Origin: UBA6544 sp038131165
Lineage (GTDB): Bacteria > Pseudomonadota > Alphaproteobacteria > UBA8366
Assembly: GCA_038131165.1 (NCBI GenBank)
Contig: JAYPOZ010000008.1
Coordinates: 1-64,000 of the forward strand
Direction: 5' to 3'
Length of the DNA stretch: 64,000 nt
Under the pieces are notes generated by a model, which worked only from the letters and a program-made list of their open reading frames with translations, ran no database searches and was not told the DNA's origin. This document shows, piece after piece, positions 60,992 through 64,000 of this stretch (the stretch's first letter is position 1; every line of letters begins with the position of its first letter). The position numbers and the translations under genes were made by a program.

Positions 60992-61968
60992 ATCGTCCGG
61001 TCCGGGAAAAAGGCGTGATAGGCGAACGCGAAATCCACGAAATACGGCACGTCGACCGGCCCGTCCGGTCCGTGCCTGGTCGCGGTGACATTGCCCACGT
61101 CGCGGCCCCGCGCGATTTCCGAGGTGTCGAGCGCGGAGTTCTGCCCGGGGGTCCAGCGCAAGATGACGCCGTTCGGGAGTTCGAGTTCCTTCTTTTTCCG
61201 CAGCAGCGCCATCGACCAGGCCTCGCCCTTGTCTTCGAGTGATATCACCCGAAGCATCGCCGGTATGCCTTGCGGCATGTTGACGGTGAGAAAATGCGGG
61301 TAGGGGCCGGGCTGGGAGTCGTAACCGCCATAGGGATTGCAGCAATAGGTGTCCATCGAGGCAAAGGTCCCGGTCGGCGCCAGGACCTGCCCTTGCGGAA
61401 ACCGTTTCCTGTAATTCTCCCAGGATTCGAGCCGCGCCGGCAGGGCCTTCAGCTTGGTGCCGGTCATCGTCCCGACGATGGCTTCGCCCAGGAACTGCTG
61501 CCACCAGCTCTCGGTCTGCCGGTCCCACATCACCAGGTCCGAGTTGCGCAGTTTGCCGGTGGTGCCGAAGTCCAGCACTTTCCCGCCGACGCGGCGGTCG
61601 AAGACCACGGCGGCGTTGCACAGCGGGCAAAACGTCACCGAGATCGGCACGCCGCCCAACTCGTCGTTGACGATCTCGTGGCGCATCAGGATGCGCAGCG
61701 GATAGGCCTTCGCCGCGCCATTGATCGAGAGCCCGATCACCGGCTCGGTCGCCACCAGGGCCTCGATTTCGCCGGCCGGCTTGAAGGCCGGATTATCAAT
61801 CGGCGGAATGCCGTCCTTCGGCGGCCCGCCTGAGAGGATTTCCTCGAAGGGAACGGAGTGTTTGGAGAAATCCGTCTTGGGCCATTCGTGGCGCCAGAAA
61901 TCGGGACTGGCCGCCGCGTTTGCCGCCCACAGACAGACGAGTGCGATCACGCTGACAATCTGTTTCAT
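60979..61968 (-). CDS. Exported DUF3179-domain protein
   Basis: The 329-residue protein has a signal peptide (MKQIVSVIALVCLWAANAAA) from ATG 61968 and the DUF3179 core: GLSINGAAKAYPLRILMRHE, the conserved FCPLCNAAVVFDR with a CxxC pair, NSDLVMWDRQTESWWQQF and DTYCCNPYGGYD. DUF3179 proteins are secreted, conserved and of unknown function. Its last codon and stop lie in the tandem repeat. Confidence 0.9.
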   Translation of the reverse strand: MKQIVSVIALVCLWAANAAASPDFWRHEWPKTDFSKHSVPFEEILSGGPPKDGIPPIDNPAFKPAGEIEALVATEPVIGLSINGAAKAYPLRILMRHEIVNDELGGVPISVTFCPLCNAAVVFDRRVGGKVLDFGTTGKLRNSDLVMWDRQTESWWQQFLGEAIVGTMTGTKLKALPARLESWENYRKRFPQGQVLAPTGTFASMDTYCCNPYGGYDSQPGPYPHFLTVNMPQGIPAMLRVISLEDKGEAWSMALLRKKKELELPNGVILRWTPGQNSALDTSEIARGRDVGNVTATRHGPDGPVDVPYFVDFAFAYHAFFPDRTIHVR

Positions 61969-62031
61969 CGAACGACTGTCGGCGATCTGGCCGATAAACC
62001 GCAATTCAAGCTTGTGTGAGGTATGGAGCGC

Positions 62032-62475
62032 CTAGCCGCTGTTCACCGGCACGTCGGGGACCCAGCAATAGCCGTCGGGATCGAGGATATAGACCTCGCG
62101 CAGCCCGTGCGCCTTGTCCAGCGCGCCCGCCAGCACGGTATAGCCGCCTGCCCGCGCGCGCGTCTCCGCAGCGTCGGGGTCGACGCCGTGTAGCCTGATT
62201 TCCGCACCGATGCCCCGGCCCTCGGCGCCGGCAACGAATCCGGAAAGCGGATGATTCTCGTAGGTATGGTCGGCGTGCAGCATCCACTCGCCGCCCTCGA
62301 GACGCATGACCGCGAAATCGGGATCGGCATAGACTGTCTCCGCGCCCAGCACGGATTGCGCGAACGCGACCGACGCCGCGACGTCGGAGACCAGCAGGTT
62401 GACGCCGAGACCCCGCAGCGAGGCGCCGTATTTCGGCGCCGGCATCCAGGGATCGCCTGTACGTTTCTTGGCCAT
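62032..62475 (-). CDS. VOC (glyoxalase/bleomycin-resistance-like) family protein
   Basis: A 147-residue single vicinal-oxygen-chelate domain: LGVNLLVSDVAASVAFAQSV at the start, VYADPDFAVMRLEGGEWMLHAD in the middle and LREVYILDPDGYCWVPDVPV at the end. These include glyoxalase I, dioxygenases and resistance proteins; the metal ligands are not clear enough to assign a reaction. The gene lies 64 bases upstream (in coordinate) of the DUF3179 start on the same strand. Confidence 0.86.
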   Translation of the reverse strand: MAKKRTGDPWMPAPKYGASLRGLGVNLLVSDVAASVAFAQSVLGAETVYADPDFAVMRLEGGEWMLHADHTYENHPLSGFVAGAEGRGIGAEIRLHGVDPDAAETRARAGGYTVLAGALDKAHGLREVYILDPDGYCWVPDVPVNSG

Positions 62476-62518
62476 TCTCGCGCCCTTCCTTTTTGCGATG
62501 CTCAGAATCCGCGCAATG

Positions 62519-62548
62519 AAAAACGCCCGTCCGGCAGGGCCGCGGGCG
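62519..62548 (-). terminator. Rho-independent terminator of rpsU
   Basis: On the minus strand CGCCCGCGGC, loop CCT, GCCG-GA-CGGGCG (a two-base bulge) and TTTTT. It lies 34 bases after the rpsU stop, between rpsU and the VOC gene. Confidence 0.88.
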
Positions 62549-62581
62549 CATTCGTCTCCATATCCAGTCTTAGGCGAAAGA

Positions 62582-62788
62582 CTAGAAGCCTTCGCGCTCC
62601 AAACGCTTGCGGAGCAGCTTGCGATGCCGGCGAACCGCTTCGGCCTTCTCGCGCGCCTTGCGTTCGGACGGCTTCTCGTACGAGCGGCGCAGCTTCATTT
62701 CACGGAATACGCCCTCGCGCTGCATTTTCTTCTTGAGCGCCTTCAGGGCCTGATCGACATTATTGTCGCGGACTGTGACGTGAACGAT
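62582..62788 (-). CDS. rpsU: 30S ribosomal protein S21, non-standard start codon
   Basis: The 68-residue protein reads HVTVRDNNVDQALKALKKKM, then QREGVFREMKLRRSYEKPSE, then RKAREKAEAVRRHRKLLRKR and LEREGF, an unmistakable S21. The frame has no ATG, GTG or TTG between an in-frame TAG upstream and the conserved region. The well-formed Shine-Dalgarno AGGAGA (62795-62800) is six bases upstream of ATC (62786-62788), the best candidate start, giving I/M-V-H-V. S21 aids initiation on the small subunit. The unusual start, or a mutated ATG (an AGT codon sits two codons further up), needs resolving. Confidence 0.9.
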   Translation of the reverse strand: MVHVTVRDNNVDQALKALKKKMQREGVFREMKLRRSYEKPSERKAREKAEAVRRHRKLLRKRLEREGF

Positions 62789-62916
62789 GGGACTTCTCCT
62801 GCCAAACTATATCTTAACGTTTTGAAGTGGTCGCGGCTTATATCACACGGAAATTGCCTTGTGAAGGGGCGTTCGCACCCCTGTAACCGATAAAAACAAC
62901 CCCCTATAATGGCCCC

Positions 62917-63483
62917 ATGGCTATATTGAAAATCGCAAAAATGGGCCACCCGGTCCTCCGCCGTCGGGCGGATGAAGTGTCCGATCCCCGTGCGCCGGAG
63001 ATCCGGCAACTCGTCGAAGATATGATCGAGACCATGGAGGACGCGGATGGCGCCGGTCTCGCGGCGCCGCAGGTCCATGTGCCGCTGCGGGTCGTCATCT
63101 TTCACGTGCCGGAAGGCCGCGACGAGGATAATCCGGACCCGGTGCCGCTGAGCGTGCTGATCAATCCGGTCGTGGAGCCGCTGACCGAGGAACGCGAAGT
63201 CGATTGGGAGGGCTGCCTCTCCGTGCCGGGAATGATGGGCGCGGTGCCGCGCTTCACGAAAGTCCGCTACCGCGCCGTCTCCCTGGAGGGGGAGCCGATC
63301 GAGCGGGTGGCCGAAGGGTTTCATGCCCGCGTGGCGCAGCACGAATGCGACCATCTGGACGGCAAGCTGTACCCGCAGCGCATGGAGGACCTGTCGCTGC
63401 TGATGTTCAGCGACCAGCTGCGCTACTTCGGCGGGCGGGACGATGTGGATGAGGACGCCCTGGACGAGGACCTACGGGAATGA
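62917..63483 (+). CDS. def: Peptide deformylase
   Basis: The 188-residue iron/zinc hydrolase removes the formyl group from new polypeptides. All three motifs are intact: GAGLAAPQVH (motif 1), WEGCLSVPGM (motif 2, Cys ligand) and VAQHECDHLDGKLY (motif 3, HExxH). The C-terminus is acidic (DVDEDALDEDLRE). The stop overlaps the next gene's start (ATGA at 63480-63483). Confidence 0.97.
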   Translation: MAILKIAKMGHPVLRRRADEVSDPRAPEIRQLVEDMIETMEDADGAGLAAPQVHVPLRVVIFHVPEGRDEDNPDPVPLSVLINPVVEPLTEEREVDWEGCLSVPGMMGAVPRFTKVRYRAVSLEGEPIERVAEGFHARVAQHECDHLDGKLYPQRMEDLSLLMFSDQLRYFGGRDDVDEDALDEDLRE

Positions 63484-64000
63484 CGGGCGGAACTTTGGCC
63501 GATGCGCCGCGCCTTGCCTTGCTGCGCGCCGTCCTGCCGCACGTGGCCTTCGACGGCTGGAGCGAGCGGGCGCTGAAGGCGGGTGCCGCCGACCTCGGTA
63601 TGACGGCCGCCATGGCGCGGGCCCTTTTCCCGGGCGGCGGGACGGAACTCGTGGCGCTTCATTGCCGAAACATGGACGACGAGATGGCGCGCCTGTTGGC
63701 CGCACGCGGCCTGGATACCCTGCGGGTAAGAGACCGCATCGTTGCCGCCGTCCGGCTGCGCCTGGAGTTGGCGGGGACGGAACGGGAGGCGGTTCGCCGG
63801 GCGGTCACCCTGCTGGCGCTGCCCGGAAACGCCCGCTTGGGCGCGCGGCTGCTTTACGGCACGGTGGATGCGATCTGGCGGGCGGCGGGGGATACCGCGA
63901 CCGATTGGAATTTCTATTCGAAGCGCGGCTTGCTTGCGGCCGTCTACGGGTCGAGCGTCCTTTATTGGCTACAGGATGAGTCCGAGGGATACGAGGACAC
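63480..64000 (+). CDS. COQ9-family protein (3' truncated)
   Basis: The reading frame starts at ATG 63480, overlapping the def stop, and is open to the window end (173 residues visible). It contains the COQ9 hallmarks AFDGWSERALKAGAADLGM near the N-terminus and, near the end, TDWNFYSKRGLLAAVYGSSV followed by LYWLQDESEGYEDT. COQ9 binds lipids and supports ubiquinone biosynthesis (partner of COQ7) in alphaproteobacteria and mitochondria. The gene continues past the window. Confidence 0.93.
   Translation, partial: MTGGTLADAPRLALLRAVLPHVAFDGWSERALKAGAADLGMTAAMARALFPGGGTELVALHCRNMDDEMARLLAARGLDTLRVRDRIVAAVRLRLELAGTEREAVRRAVTLLALPGNARLGARLLYGTVDAIWRAAGDTATDWNFYSKRGLLAAVYGSSVLYWLQDESEGYED

Overview
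The window looks like chromosomal DNA of a high-GC (roughly 60-65%) alphaproteobacterium, probably a Rhodospirillales-type free-living or marine organism. This is inferred from a split three-gene proton-translocating transhydrogenase (pntAA-pntAB-pntB), a fused single-chain indolepyruvate:ferredoxin oxidoreductase, a COQ9-family gene downstream of peptide deformylase, and general gene style. I see no phage, transposon, plasmid or CRISPR signature; nearly every stretch is densely packed with genes on both strands, many joined by 4-base start/stop overlaps.

Layout. 1-5 kb: the 3' end of a short-chain dehydrogenase (HSD10 type), a Sel1-repeat exported protein, pterin dehydratase, a small zinc metallopeptidase, and a minus-strand operon tesA - FIST protein - thpR - uracil-DNA glycosylase-like gene. 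5-9.8 kb: the ybbA/ybbP-type ABC pair, divergent from tesA with start codons that overlap, then a Bax-inhibitor-1 family protein and a DUF62 SAM hydrolase. 9.8-14.5 kb: tRNA-Thr(CGU), then an O-GlcNAc-transferase-like TPR protein with a kinase, a CmoB-like methyltransferase and an Asp/Asn hydroxylase-like protein. 14.6-20.7 kb: a complete peptide/nickel-type ABC importer. 20.7-26 kb: a formyltransferase-like gene, two MurG-like glycosyltransferases around a GT4 enzyme, and a small methyltransferase-like protein. 26-29.2 kb: a giant ABC-exporter-like protein in which every ATPase motif is degenerate, with a ~330-residue insertion and a C-terminal cyclic-nucleotide-binding domain. 29.6-35.2 kb: GYD protein, indolepyruvate oxidoreductase, CBS protein, nucleotide-sugar epimerase. 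35.3-45.7 kb: a catabolic-looking set (LLM flavin enzyme, unknown protein, SDR, UbiD decarboxylase, amidase, TauD-like dioxygenase, aldo/keto reductase), a class III cyclase and an acyl-CoA ligase. 45.8-50.2 kb: oligoendopeptidase F followed by two tandem D-amino-acid-dehydrogenase-like flavoproteins. 50.3-57.7 kb: a chemoreceptor broken by an in-frame stop, an ABC1/UbiB-like kinase, a CPBP membrane protease with a puzzling 5' end, a TPR/2OG-oxygenase protein, a cupin and a second TauD-like enzyme. 57.9-64 kb: pntAA-pntAB-pntB, a DUF3179 protein, a VOC protein, rpsU (without a standard start codon), def and a COQ9-family gene running off the end.

Functional themes: peptide uptake and breakdown (ABC importer, PepF, two amino-acid-oxidising flavoproteins, indolepyruvate oxidoreductase); glycan or surface modification (two gene groups); and cyclic-nucleotide signalling (a cyclase and a cNMP-domain protein). 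The most unusual items are the degenerate ABC/cNMP fusion, the nonsense-interrupted chemoreceptor and the start-codon-less rpsU. All functional calls rest on motif recognition by eye; no database search was run.
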